Below, piece after piece: positions 1 to 7,532 of a stretch of DNA of 37,294 nt. The stretch is taken from assembly GCA_036823295.1 (NCBI GenBank), contig DAISGD010000034.1, forward strand, positions 1 to 37,294, read 5' to 3'. The notes beneath the pieces are model-generated. The model ran no database searches and was not told the origin of the DNA. It was given only the letters and a program-made list of their open reading frames with translations. This DNA is from UBA4742 sp002403895 (lineage in GTDB: Bacteria > Actinomycetota > Acidimicrobiia > Acidimicrobiales > Acidimicrobilacustridaceae). Each line of letters begins with the position of its first letter. The first letter of the stretch is position 1. The position numbers and the translations under genes were made by a program.

Positions 1-395
1 TCGTTGCCTTGGCCCATGCCCTGGGTGGGATCGTGGCTCTCCCAGAACACCTTCAACAGGGCCTCGTACGACGTCACGTGGGGATCGAACACCACCAGCA
101 CGGCCTCGGTGTGCCCGGTGAGGCCGCTGCAGGTCTCCTCATAGGTCGGGTTGGGCGTGCTACCGCCGGCATAGCCCGCGGCCGTGACCCACACCCCCGG
201 GAGTGACCAGAAGGCCTTCTCGGCGCCCCAGAAGCACCCCATGCCCACCACGAGGGTCTGGAACCCTTCGGGATAGGGGGGCGCCAGGGGGTGGCCGTTG
301 ACGAAGTGGCTGTCGGGGATGGGGAGCGGGGTGTCGCGTCCCGGGAGGGCGTCTGCGGCACTCGGGAGCTTGGACTTGGTGTGGCCGAACATCAT
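1..395 (-). CDS. msrA: Peptide-methionine (S)-S-oxide reductase MsrA, 3' end cut by window edge
   Basis: This enzyme reduces methionine-S-sulfoxide in oxidised proteins, with thioredoxin as usual electron donor. About 131 codons are visible. The catalytic motif GCFWG has its nucleophilic Cys near residue 54, followed by YAGG, NPTYEE and CSGLTGHTEAV, all MsrA signatures. The N-terminal extension (LPSAADALPGR) matches the longer E. coli-type MsrA of about 210 aa, so roughly the last 80 residues lie beyond base 1. Two ATG codons are adjacent at 395 and 392; the first is used, with GGAG 4-5 nt upstream. The gene is divergent from the decayed regulator at 584. Identification is secure; only the C-terminus is unseen. 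Confidence 0.95.
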   Translation of the reverse strand, partial: MMFGHTKSKLPSAADALPGRDTPLPIPDSHFVNGHPLAPPYPEGFQTLVVGMGCFWGAEKAFWSLPGVWVTAAGYAGGSTPNPTYEETCSGLTGHTEAVLVVFDPHVTSYEALLKVFWESHDPTQGMGQGN

Positions 396-571
396 GGTCT
401 CCAGGGGTGGGTCGACGGTGAGGGGGCGGCGAAGGAAGGTCCAGGACGGGAGGCGGCGCCAACGGTGATGACGTCGGGCGCCTCGACCCGATGGTTCTTC
501 ACGCTATCGACACCGTCCGCCGAGCGTCCCGATCGTTACGCAACAACCGTCACGCCACGGCGCCACTTCCC

Positions 572-577
572 TACCAT
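572..577 (+). promoter_or_regulatory. Leaderless-type -10 box (TACCAT) of the decayed regulator
   Basis: TACCAT lies 6 nt before the ATG at 584. TANNNT at this spacing is the usual actinobacterial -10 for leaderless mRNAs. No Shine-Dalgarno sequence is seen. Confidence 0.4.
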
Positions 578-583
578 GGCGCC

Positions 584-1224
584 ATGGGCTCGGACTCGGT
601 GACGGCACCGCCGATCGGACCACCCGGCGACGCACGATCGAAACCGGCGATCGAATCACTGCGGATTCGCCTGCTCGGCCCGTTCCGGGTGGACGGCCTC
701 GACGTCTCGGCGTTCGGCAGCCGCAAGGGCCGCTCCTTCGTGAAGCGGCTCGCCCTCGCCCGGGGCCGTGCCGTCGCCAGCGACACGCTGGTCGAGGACC
801 TGTGGGGTGACCACCCCCCAGCGGCCGCTGCTCGAAGCGGGGCCTCCCGCTCCAGCCGGTGCTCGACGCGCTGGCCACCCACCTCGGTGGGTTGGAGGCG
901 CCGGTCGTCGACGCGCTGGTTGGCCCCGAGGCCGCCTGGCCTCGCTCGAAGGAGCCGTCCGCCAGCGCTTCCTCGACGAGTCGGGCACGTCCTTCGTCTT
1001 CCACCACGCGCTGGTGCAGCAGGCCGCGGCGGCCGGAGTGAGCGCCTCTCGCCAGGCCTTCCTCCATCGCCAGGCCGCACACCTGCTCGAGGGGCGGCCC
1101 GACGCCGATCCCTTCGCCGTCGCCGACCATGCCCGTCGGGGGCGGGGACCGGGCGCTGGCGGAGCGGGCCGGCGATCGGGCGGCCCGCCTGACTACGGCG
1201 GCCGACCACTTGCTCGATGGGTGA
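584..1224 (+). pseudogene. Decayed SARP/AfsR-type ATPase transcriptional regulator
   Basis: The first 80 codons encode a winged-helix Trans_reg_C start (LRIRLLGPFRVDG, then SRKGRSFVKRLALARG and LVEDLWGDHPP) typical of SARP or large AfsR-like activators. The similarity then jumps frame: a short piece (VLDALATHLGGLEAPVVDAL) is in a second frame, LEGAVRQRFLDE to HHALVQQAAAAGVSASRQ and AFLHRQAAHLLEG in a third, and the end (GGDRALAERAGDRAARL) returns to the second frame and stops at 1224. The later pieces resemble the end of the ATPase domain (the FxHALV...LHRxxA region). Walker A and B and the bacterial transcriptional activation domain are absent. A gene of this family usually exceeds 900 codons, so this is an internally deleted, multiply frameshifted remnant. 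Confidence 0.75.
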
Positions 1225-1248
1225 GCCGTCACCGACTCGCCAGCCGCG

Positions 1249-2046
1249 TCAGGGCACGTGGGCGGCGAGGAACAGCACGACCGGCCGTATGGGCTCCACG
1301 TCGGGTCCGAGGGCCTCGATGACTGCGGCATGGAGTGCCTGGCGTCGCTGATCGTCGAGGCCGGCCACGAACGGCGCAAACTGAGCCATGCTGAGGCGGT
1401 AGGCGGCGATCACCTCGGGGGTGTCGGCGCCGACATTCACGGCCCGCTCGTCCACCGCCACGTCCACCAGGCCCGCCGCCGTAGCCACCGCGGCCAGCCG
1501 ATCGGCCCGGGCGGTGCGCGGCTCCACCTCGACCTTCATCTCCGTGTACCAGGGCGGCTCGATATAGCCGAAGGCGGCGGCGGCCTCTTCGACCACCACC
1601 TTGGCCCGATGGCGGGGCTGGGCGGCGAAGGTCGAGGCCAGCACCGGTCCACCGGACCGCACGACGCGGGCCATCTCGGCGACGGCGGCCGTCGGATCGT
1701 GCAGGTGGTTGAGCACGAAACCGGCAACGGCGGCATCCACCGCGTCGGCAGTCACCGGCAGCGCGGCCAAGTCAGCGACCGCTCCGGGAGCCCGGCCGGG
1801 ACCGCCCTGGGCCAGCATCTCGGCCACGAGGTCGAAGGCCACGACGCAGGCGCCGGCGCCGATCAGCGCCCGGCTCACCGTGCCGGTACCCGCCCCCAGG
1901 TCGGCCACGTGCCGACCAGCAAGTGAGACGGGTGCCCCGGCCACGAGGGCGTCGGCCAGGACCTGGTAGATCCGGCTCGGGGCCTCCGCCCAAGCCGGGG
2001 CTGATGCGGCGTACGCCTGGGCCAGCGAGCCCCGTTCGCGACTCAT
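1249..2046 (-). CDS. Class I SAM-dependent methyltransferase
   Basis: A 265-aa methyltransferase with the Rossmann SAM-binding motif VADLGAGTGTVSRAL near residue 47, an acidic end of strand 2 (VVAFDLVAEML), and the motif II-like AVAGFVLNHLHDP and MARVVRSGGPVLASTFA of UbiE/COQ5-type small-molecule methyltransferases. The substrate cannot be deduced. The start ATG (2046-2044) overlaps the stop of the upstream kinase-like gene in an ATGA arrangement, so the two are probably translationally coupled and function together. It converges on the decayed regulator, 24 nt away. Two fragments of other methyltransferases lie nearby (3346-3455 and 3516-3794), but this copy is intact. Confidence 0.85.
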   Translation of the reverse strand: MSRERGSLAQAYAASAPAWAEAPSRIYQVLADALVAGAPVSLAGRHVADLGAGTGTVSRALIGAGACVVAFDLVAEMLAQGGPGRAPGAVADLAALPVTADAVDAAVAGFVLNHLHDPTAAVAEMARVVRSGGPVLASTFAAQPRHRAKVVVEEAAAAFGYIEPPWYTEMKVEVEPRTARADRLAAVATAAGLVDVAVDERAVNVGADTPEVIAAYRLSMAQFAPFVAGLDDQRRQALHAAVIEALGPDVEPIRPVVLFLAAHVP

Positions 2047-3104
2047 GCCAGGTACCGCTCGGCGTCGAGCGCTCGCTCCTCCCACCACGTGAACTCGTCG
2101 TCGCGACCGTCGAGACACTTGCTCCACGCCTGCTGCAAGGCGTTGCCGAGCAGCGCCAGCGCCAGTTGGGCATCCCACCATCCCTCGGTCGCTACGCCCG
2201 CCGCTTCGAGCGCTCGGCGGTACGACGCGATGGTGTCCTCCTTGGACGCGGGGATCCGACGACAGTTGACTCCCAGATACCAGGCCAGGTCGGTGCACGC
2301 CGCGCCCTGGCCAGGGAAGGCCCAGTCCAACACGATGGTGCGTCCGTCGGGATGGTTGCCGAGGTTGCCCAGCTTCCAGTCCGAATGGACGAGCGTGTCG
2401 GGCGTGGCCTCGATGGCCCGCAGGAACGGCGTCGGCTCGGCGAACAGGTCGGTGAGCAGGCTGTGCAGGCGCGGGCTGATATCGGCCATGTTGGCGTAGC
2501 CCCGGTCCACCAGGGTCGGGACGACGGCACCGCTGGCCAAGTCGGCTTCGATGGGGCCGAGCCAACGGTTGAATATGAAGTAGCGATTGCCGGCCGGAGC
2601 CAGGGCGGCCGGATCGCGAAAGCCCCAGAAATGGGCGTGCATGCGGGCCATGTTGGCGATGAGTAACTCGTGGTCGCCCTCGCCGATCACGGTGTCGCCG
2701 TCAGGGATGAGGTGCTCGCCCACGTCGCTCAGCAACAGCGCGCAGCCCCATCCGTGGCGGCCCAGCCCGGTGGCCACCGCCACGGTGGTGTGGTCGATGC
2801 ACGGTGGGAGTGCGTCGAACAGCCCGGACGTCCACATGAGGGCGGGCCGGCAGGTCAAGTCGCCGGTGGCTCGCATGATCCAGTCCTCGTCGCAGTGCAG
2901 GTACTTCACCACGAATCGATCGCCGCCGATCACGACCCGCTCGAAGGTGGCGGTGGAGAGCGACTCAGCTCCCTTCATGGGTTCCCGGGCCGTGACCCCG
3001 GTCAGCAACTCATCCACCGAGTGGGCCACGGGACGACCAGGCGGGAGCTGGGACACGGCCACGCTCACCTCCTCGTCTCGCTCGGCAGCCTTCAGGCCGC
3101 TCAT
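2043..3104 (-). CDS. Aminoglycoside phosphotransferase (APH)/ecdysteroid-kinase-like protein
   Basis: A 353-aa protein of the protein-kinase-like APH superfamily, which phosphorylates small molecules with ATP. Visible motifs are the catalytic HSDWKLGNLG (H240, D242, N247; the HxDxxxxN pattern), the metal-binding LDWAFPGQG (D260), and a candidate ATP-binding Lys in RFVVKYL (K67). The long insert and WYLGVN region resemble the broad choline/ecdysteroid/macrolide kinase groups rather than any defined resistance enzyme, so a drug-resistance role should not be assumed. Its ATG overlaps the TGA of the short upstream reading frame, and its stop overlaps the methyltransferase ATG. This gives a tightly coupled run transcribed leftward from about 3330. 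Confidence 0.8.
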   Translation of the reverse strand: MSGLKAAERDEEVSVAVSQLPPGRPVAHSVDELLTGVTAREPMKGAESLSTATFERVVIGGDRFVVKYLHCDEDWIMRATGDLTCRPALMWTSGLFDALPPCIDHTTVAVATGLGRHGWGCALLLSDVGEHLIPDGDTVIGEGDHELLIANMARMHAHFWGFRDPAALAPAGNRYFIFNRWLGPIEADLASGAVVPTLVDRGYANMADISPRLHSLLTDLFAEPTPFLRAIEATPDTLVHSDWKLGNLGNHPDGRTIVLDWAFPGQGAACTDLAWYLGVNCRRIPASKEDTIASYRRALEAAGVATEGWWDAQLALALLGNALQQAWSKCLDGRDDEFTWWEERALDAERYLA

Positions 3105-3241
3105 CGGTTCGCCGCCATGTTGGCATCTTCCATCTCGGCCCGGCGCCAGTTGGGCACAGTGGCGTCGAGCGCGGTGTCGGCGGCGAAGAGGTCGGCGTCG
3201 ATCCCGTCGCCGGCGGTGATCTGATCAAGGAGGCGGGTCAC
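3101..3241 (-). pseudogene. N-terminal remnant of an NTF2/SnoaL-like protein
   Basis: A 46-codon frame opens with GTG, overlapping the TGA of the 25-codon frame upstream, and ends with a TGA overlapping the kinase ATG. Its sequence (LLDQITAGDGI, then ADTALDATVPNWRR) resembles the first 40 residues of nuclear-transport-factor-2/SnoaL-like proteins, which normally run to about 130-150 aa. The remaining beta-sheet is missing. It could be a functional short peptide kept for coupling, but truncation of a longer gene fits better. The family assignment rests on recall of the DATVPNWR motif and is moderate. Confidence 0.45.
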
Positions 3242-3315
3242 CACGAGATCACCTCGGGCTGGATGTCGTGGTCGATCTGGCTGGTGGCAACGGCCTGGTC
3301 GGCTGAGATGGTCAT
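3238..3315 (-). CDS. Possible 25-aa leader peptide or gene remnant
   Basis: ATG at 3315-3313 follows an excellent ribosome-binding site (AGGAGG, 4 nt spacer) and encodes 25 residues ending EVISW. Its stop overlaps the GTG of the next short frame (GTGGTGA), so ribosomes could pass directly on to the NTF2-like fragment, the kinase and the methyltransferase. No homology is recognised. It may be a real short peptide used to start translation of the run, or the start of a longer gene lost to a frameshift. Confidence 0.35.
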   Translation of the reverse strand: MTISADQAVATSQIDHDIQPEVISW

Positions 3316-3345
3316 GGTGCCTCCTGGGAAGAGCGGCCCGGGTGA

Positions 3346-3455
3346 GGGACGTGGATGATCGTCGAGCCGTTCGCCAACGATGACCTGGCCGACAACCTGA
3401 ACCCGGTGGGTCGGTGTTCTACTCGGCCTCCACCGCCCTGTGCACGCCGTCATCG
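3346..3455 (+). pseudogene. Fragment of a SAM-dependent methyltransferase (C-terminal part), frameshifted
   Basis: Directly after a TGA, the plus strand reads GTWMIVEPFANDDLAD then NLNPVGR, and after a one-base frame change VFYSASTALCTP. This is the late-core segment of a class I methyltransferase family (GTWxIVEPFA...NLNPVGR...STxxCTP). Both the N-terminal SAM-binding half and the C-terminus are missing. The piece is on the opposite strand from the second methyltransferase remnant at 3516-3794. There is no start codon with a ribosome-binding site, so it is not expected to be translated. Confidence 0.55.
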
Positions 3456-3476
3456 CGGGCCCCCATTCACCCCACC

Positions 3477-3526
3477 AATCGGCGTAGGAGGTGGTCGCCC
3501 TGGCGACGCCACTTCCTACGCCGGTT
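3477..3526. other. Long inverted repeat / strong hairpin
   Basis: GGCGTAGGAGGTGG (3481-3494) pairs with CCACTTCCTACGCC (3509-3522) over 14 positions with one G-T wobble. Four more pairs extend it outward (3477-3480 with 3523-3526, one wobble). The 14-nt interior can fold a further short stem (TCGC/GCGA). It overlaps the stop codon of the leftward methyltransferase remnant, so it may be a factor-dependent or hairpin-only terminator. No T-tract follows on either strand. It could instead mark a recombination junction between the two opposed remnants. Confidence 0.6.
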
Positions 3527-3794
3527 CGCTGGTGGCGCGGCGACCCATGGTGTGGGCCAGGGCCGCGAGGCGACGGTAAGGATCGCGACGGCCCGCCTCT
3601 CCCTCTGCAGCAATGAGCGCGCCGAGGTCATCGGGAGGATCGACATCCCCCCAGTGATCGGTGAACAGCCGCACGCCGTACCGAGCGACCGTCTCTACGC
3701 CAGCGCGGGCAAGGGCCGCAGCCACGTCCTCGGGCTCGTCGGCCCGCACCGCCGACAACCCGAGACAGTGCCGGGCGACCAGCTCTTGGCGGGA
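3516..3794 (-). pseudogene. C-terminal remnant of a class I methyltransferase
   Basis: The frame reads VARHCLGLSAVRADEP, then VARYGVRLFTDHWGD and AGRRDPYRRLAALAHTMGRR, before a TAG at 3516. The YGVRLFTDH and DPYRxxAxLxH elements match the C-terminal third of a SAM-dependent methyltransferase family of about 260 aa. The SAM-binding N-terminal part is absent: the upstream sequence runs straight into the end of the sulfatase gene (stop at 3808). No convincing start is present. The family call is from memory of these motifs. Confidence 0.5.
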
Positions 3795-3807
3795 TCCTGG
3801 TTCGGCG

Positions 3808-6144
3808 TCACTCGAAGGCGAGGCCCATTTCCCGGATGACTGGCAGGAGGTTGGCCGGCGAGTCGGGGGCGTCTTCACCCGGCGTGTAGGTCACCGCCCG
3901 CAGGTCCCCCGTCCACGGGAACGGTCCGAACTGCTCGTAGAGCGACCAGTCCACCGGGGAGCGGCGGTCGATGCCCACGTCGATGCCTTCGAACGGCGCC
4001 ATGCCGTAGAGCAACGGAACGCCTTCGAGGGCGGCCCGGTGCGCGCCCTCGACCGACAGCGACACCGTCCACGAGCCACCGCCGACGGCCTCCAGCAAAG
4101 CGACGATCGATGTCGTCCCGTCGGGAACCGCTCCCCCCGAGAGGCGACGCATCGTTCCCCGACCGTCATTGTGGACGAACCACAACTCATCATCGAGTAC
4201 GTACAGCGCGTAGCCCGCCCCCTGGTCGCCGTGGGCCACCAACATGCCGTGATCGCCGGTACGGAACGCCAGCTCGACCGAGATGGTCACCGATCGGAAC
4301 CAGATGAGCTGCACCGACCGCCAGCGCTCCAGGCTGGGTGTCCCCGCCACGATCCGCACCGACTCCCGGTAGACCTCGCTGCGCGGTGGGCGCACCAGGT
4401 ACTTGATGGCGCTCCCCTCATCGAGCGGGTAGATCTGCCCAACCCTCGCCGCCGCCTCCCATTTGGCGGCCAGCTCGGCCAGTTTCTCCGGGCGCTCGGC
4501 GGCCAGATCGTGCAGCTCGATGGGATCGTTGACCAGGTCGTAGAGCTCCCACTCCTGGTCGTCGAACGGGGTCATGGGCAGGTGCAGCGTCACGATCTCC
4601 CACCCGTCCTCGTAGTAGCCCCGGTGTCCGTTCATCTCCTCCACCTGGCGGGTGTGGCGACTGGGCGTATCAGGTGCCGTCAGGGTGGACACGAAGCTGG
4701 TGCCGGCCAGCGGGGCCAACTCCACCCCCCGCCGCTCGGTGGGGCGATCGATGCCGATGAGCTCCAGCAGGGTCGGGAGCAGGTCGGTGATGTGGGTGTA
4801 CTGACGGCGGAATTCGCCACCGTGACCGGCCAGTCGCTCGGGCCACGACACGATGAAGGGGACCGTGTGGCCGCCGCCATGGGTGTTGATCTTGTAGAGC
4901 CGCCGGGGCGTGTTGGAGGCCATGGCCCATCCCCGCGGGTAGTGGGGCGTGGTCTGGGGACCGCCGAGCAGGTCGATCCGAGCCACGTCGGCGTCGATGT
5001 CGTCACCCTGCAACAGGTGGACGTAGTACGAGCTCGTTCCTGTCACCTCCCCTTCTCGCGACGCCCCGTTGTCGGAGGTGAAGATGAAGATGGTGTTGTC
5101 CAGCTCGCCCAGCTCGGCGAGCGCGTTCGAAAGGCGACCGAGGTTCTGATCGATGTTGTCGATCATGGCGGCGTAGACCTCCATGTGGCGGGCGAAGAGT
5201 CGCTGTTCGCCGTCGCTGAGCTCATCCCATGGACGCACGTCATGGTTCGCCTCGGTGTTGCGCGGGGCCAGCGGCGTCCCCTCGGGGATCACGCCCAGGT
5301 CGAGTTGGCGTTGGTACCGCTCGGCCCGCAGCGCGTCCCAGCCCGCCTCGTAGGCGCCGCGGTAGCGCGCCATGTCGACGCCCTTGGCCTGGAGCGGCGC
5401 GTGGACCGCTCCGTGGGCGAAGTAGAGCAGAAAGGGCTGGTCAGGATTCGAGGCCTTCCGCTCACGCACCATGGAGACGGCGCGGTCGGTCAGGTCATCG
5501 GTCAGGTAGTAGTCGTCGGGGTAGCGGTCCACCTCGACCTGGTGGTTGTCCTCGGTCAGGCGGTGGGGCTGGTGCAGGTTGGTGAAGGCATCGAGGAACC
5601 CGAAGAAGCGGTCGAAGCCGCGCTGGCACGGCCACGAGTGCTGGGGGCCGGCCGCGGAGCAGTCGGAGTCCTTGGCCAGATGCCATTTGCCCACCATGAG
5701 CGTGGCGTAGCCGTGGTCGCGCAGGATCTCGGGCAGGGTGGCGGCATCGTCGGGCAACTCCATGGCGTAGCCGGGGAACCCGGCGTCGACATGAGCCACC
5801 GTGCCAAACCCGGCCCGGTGGTGGTCCAGCCCGGTGAGCAGCGACGAGCGGGTGGGCGAACACATCGGCGTCACGTGAAAATTCGTGTAGCGGATCCCAC
5901 GGGCGGCAAGGGCATCGAGGTTGGGGGTGGCGATCTCCGATCCGTAGCACCCGAGGTCGGCAAAGCCGAGGTCGTCAGCCAACATGACCACCACGTTGGG
6001 AGCCCCGGCGGGAGCCACCGGGCGCTCAGGCCACCATCCCTCTGAACCGGCGAACGTGCGCCCCACCCGGCCGCCGAACGACAACGGCCCCTCGGCACCA
6101 TCGCCATGCTCGTGGACGGGCGGTCCTGCGGTCTCGTCGGTCAT
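3808..6144 (-). CDS. Arylsulfatase, formylglycine (Cys) type
   Basis: A 778-aa sulfatase that hydrolyses sulfate esters. The active-site motif CSPTR (Cys95-Arg99) is the C-x-P-x-R signature in which Cys is oxidised to formylglycine by a maturase. Calcium-site residues DD (57-58) in MLADDLGFADLG and DN in FTSDNG (358-359) are present, as is GKWHLA (152-157). The sulfatase fold covers about residues 48-560; the remaining 200 residues look like the C-terminal beta-rich domain of the long AtsA/AtsD-type enzymes (about 780 aa). No signal peptide is visible, so it may be cytoplasmic or exported folded. The start has GGGG close upstream. No sulfatase maturase gene is in the window. It is divergent from the membrane protein at 6342. 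Confidence 0.93.
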   Translation of the reverse strand: MTDETAGPPVHEHGDGAEGPLSFGGRVGRTFAGSEGWWPERPVAPAGAPNVVVMLADDLGFADLGCYGSEIATPNLDALAARGIRYTNFHVTPMCSPTRSSLLTGLDHHRAGFGTVAHVDAGFPGYAMELPDDAATLPEILRDHGYATLMVGKWHLAKDSDCSAAGPQHSWPCQRGFDRFFGFLDAFTNLHQPHRLTEDNHQVEVDRYPDDYYLTDDLTDRAVSMVRERKASNPDQPFLLYFAHGAVHAPLQAKGVDMARYRGAYEAGWDALRAERYQRQLDLGVIPEGTPLAPRNTEANHDVRPWDELSDGEQRLFARHMEVYAAMIDNIDQNLGRLSNALAELGELDNTIFIFTSDNGASREGEVTGTSSYYVHLLQGDDIDADVARIDLLGGPQTTPHYPRGWAMASNTPRRLYKINTHGGGHTVPFIVSWPERLAGHGGEFRRQYTHITDLLPTLLELIGIDRPTERRGVELAPLAGTSFVSTLTAPDTPSRHTRQVEEMNGHRGYYEDGWEIVTLHLPMTPFDDQEWELYDLVNDPIELHDLAAERPEKLAELAAKWEAAARVGQIYPLDEGSAIKYLVRPPRSEVYRESVRIVAGTPSLERWRSVQLIWFRSVTISVELAFRTGDHGMLVAHGDQGAGYALYVLDDELWFVHNDGRGTMRRLSGGAVPDGTTSIVALLEAVGGGSWTVSLSVEGAHRAALEGVPLLYGMAPFEGIDVGIDRRSPVDWSLYEQFGPFPWTGDLRAVTYTPGEDAPDSPANLLPVIREMGLAFE

Positions 6145-6171
6145 GAACCCCTTGCTCCTGTCGTCGCCAAG

Positions 6172-6216
6172 TCGTCGCTCACTCGTCGCTCACTCGTCGC
6201 TCATTCGTCGCTCAAC
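6172..6216. repeat. 11-bp tandem repeat in sulfatase leader
   Basis: Four consecutive copies of TCGTCGCTCAC (the third ends in T, the fourth has one extra base), followed by a fifth partial TCGTCG at 6217. It sits 28 nt upstream of the sulfatase ATG; the leftward reading is GTGAGCGACGA. The spacing is close to one helical turn, so it could present iterated protein sites on one DNA face, or simply be slippage-prone sequence. Confidence 0.85.
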
Positions 6217-6238
6217 TCGTCGATCTCCGTCGTCCCCC

Positions 6239-6255
6239 GAGCCGGCGACCGGCTC
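6239..6255. promoter_or_regulatory. Perfect 7-bp inverted repeat, candidate operator
   Basis: GAGCCGG-CGA-CCGGCTC lies between the divergent sulfatase and membrane-protein genes. It is just upstream of a TAGGGT (6259-6264) that could be the -10 of the rightward gene, where a bound repressor would overlap the -35 region. A second possible -10 is TACCGT at 6292-6297. No regulator gene is adjacent, so the ligand and protein are unknown. Confidence 0.4.
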
Positions 6256-6341
6256 ACCTAGGGTGGCGGGAACGTCGTCGTCGCTGCACGCTACCGTGCG
6301 CCGGTCGCACACCTGACGCCGTGTCAGATCTGGAGGAGAAC

Positions 6342-7055
6342 GTGCCGCACGTCCAGTTGCATCTTGCCTCGCCGCCGCCCAGGCCCTCGGCGGGACAGCC
6401 CCGCGCCCGGATCACCGCCGCGTCGGTGATCGTGGCTGTGCTGGCGTTGTCGGCCCTCAGCGCCGCCTGCGGGAGCGGCACGGGCGGCTCGACCCGACCA
6501 TCCACGACGACCACCCGGCCGGCCCCCACCACAACCACGCCGCCCAGCACACTGGTCGCCACCGAGGTGAGCTCCGAGTCCAAAAAGGTGCCCTGGCTCG
6601 CCATCGGCGTGCTCGGAGCGCTCCTGGCCCTGATCATCGTCGTGATGGTCCGCCGCCGGGCCGAGCGCAAGACGTGGTGGAGCGACGTCGACGCCATGGG
6701 TCGAGAGGGCCAGGCCTTGGCTGATCTCGGCACCGCGGGGCCGGCGTCGACGGACGCGCAGCAGCAGGTCGCGCATTGGGCCACGCTCGAGCAGCGGACC
6801 GTCGAACTCGGCGCCGCTATCCAAGGCGCCGCCTCCGGGGCCCCCGACGACCCAGCTCGAGCCATCCTGGCCGGCCTCGACCAGGCCGTGTCCGCCTACC
6901 TCGCCGCGCTGCGGACCTCCCGCACCCTACGGATCGGACCGCCGGCGCCCACCGCCGAACAGCTCCAGTTTGCCGACGCAGAATCCGCGCAGCGACTGGC
7001 CAACGTTCGAGGCGTGCTGGGCCAGCTCGACCGGCTCGTGACCCCTCACCGCTGA
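6342..7055 (+). CDS. Membrane protein with Thr/Pro-rich linker, function unknown
   Basis: A 237-aa protein. The GTG at 6342 is preferred because GGAGGAG sits directly upstream; an in-frame GTG at 6321 lacks this. Residues 24-42 form a signal-like hydrophobic segment ending at Cys43 (LSAACGSG), an imperfect lipobox. It is followed by a Thr/Pro-rich stretch (about 50-71) and a second transmembrane helix (PWLAIGVLGALLALIIVVM) ending in RRRAERK. The C-terminal 130 residues are Ala-rich, probably helical and cytoplasmic. No enzymatic motif is seen. It is either a two-pass protein with an external Thr/Pro loop or a lipoprotein with a second helix. It converges on the small gene at 7098. Confidence 0.7.
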   Translation: MPHVQLHLASPPPRPSAGQPRARITAASVIVAVLALSALSAACGSGTGGSTRPSTTTTRPAPTTTTPPSTLVATEVSSESKKVPWLAIGVLGALLALIIVVMVRRRAERKTWWSDVDAMGREGQALADLGTAGPASTDAQQQVAHWATLEQRTVELGAAIQGAASGAPDDPARAILAGLDQAVSAYLAALRTSRTLRIGPPAPTAEQLQFADAESAQRLANVRGVLGQLDRLVTPHR

Positions 7056-7097
7056 CCTACCCCGGGGAAGCCGGGCGACCCCCATCCATGACCGGAA

Positions 7098-7412
7098 CTA
7101 GGGGGTCACCCGACGCAGCTTCCCCTCGGCGTCGACCACGTCGACGTCGATCACGTCGACCTCCTCGTCGAGCGAGCGCAGCACGTCCACCACCCGAATG
7201 GCAATCATCTGCGCGGCGATGGGGTCGACCAGCGCATCGACGCGCACCACACAGCGGAGACGATTCTCCCCCGAACGAACGTCGACAAGGAGTGCTCCCT
7301 CGTCGACTCCGCAACTCCTGAGCACCTCTCCGGCACGTTCCTGCGCCGCCGCGGCATAGCCGGCGAGGTGGGCCCCCACGGTGGCCGTCTGTTGGTCGAC
7401 GAGGATCGTCAT
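7098..7412 (-). CDS. Conserved-looking 104-aa protein, function unknown
   Basis: ATG at 7412-7410 is chosen for its ribosome-binding site (CAGGAG, 7 nt spacer). The protein begins MTILVDQQTATVGAHLAGY and has an Ala-rich helix, a central beta-like region with a Cys-Val segment (ENRLRCVVRVDALVDP), and an acidic beta-rich end (EEVDVIDVDVVDAEGK). No signal peptide or membrane segment is present. No family was recognised. It is divergent from the multicopper oxidase gene and shares with it a region holding a DosR-type box (7513-7532), which suggests hypoxia- or redox-linked expression. A weaker partial half-site (AGGACCATCGTGA) lies near 7459, closer to this gene's start. Confidence 0.6.
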   Translation of the reverse strand: MTILVDQQTATVGAHLAGYAAAAQERAGEVLRSCGVDEGALLVDVRSGENRLRCVVRVDALVDPIAAQMIAIRVVDVLRSLDEEVDVIDVDVVDAEGKLRRVTP

Positions 7413-7512
7413 CGGATCGCTCCTGGGTCGTGGCCCGGCCCCCGGCCGTGCCTTCATGAGGACCATCGTGAGCGCCTTCATCCACCCGGTGCAGGGCGCA
7501 CGGACCCACGTA

Positions 7513-7532
7513 TTAGGGACTTTGGTCCTTTT
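7513..7532. promoter_or_regulatory. DosR/DevR-type binding box
   Basis: TTAGGGACTTTGGTCCTTTT aligns with the mycobacterial DosR consensus TTSGGGACTWWAGTCCCSAA: the left half (GGGACTT) is perfect, and the right half keeps GTCC. Its right end overlaps a -35-like TTTTTG (7529-7534), followed after 17 nt by TACCTG (7552-7557). This is the geometry of activator sites overlapping -35. A DevR/DosR-like regulator is encoded at 9071-9724, and its recognition helix is nearly identical to that of M. tuberculosis DevR. Confidence 0.6.

Noticed and set aside
2043..3104. Aminoglycoside resistance gene
   Set aside because: The kinase fold is shared by many small-molecule kinases. The sequence is not like characterised resistance enzymes and its context is a methyltransferase.
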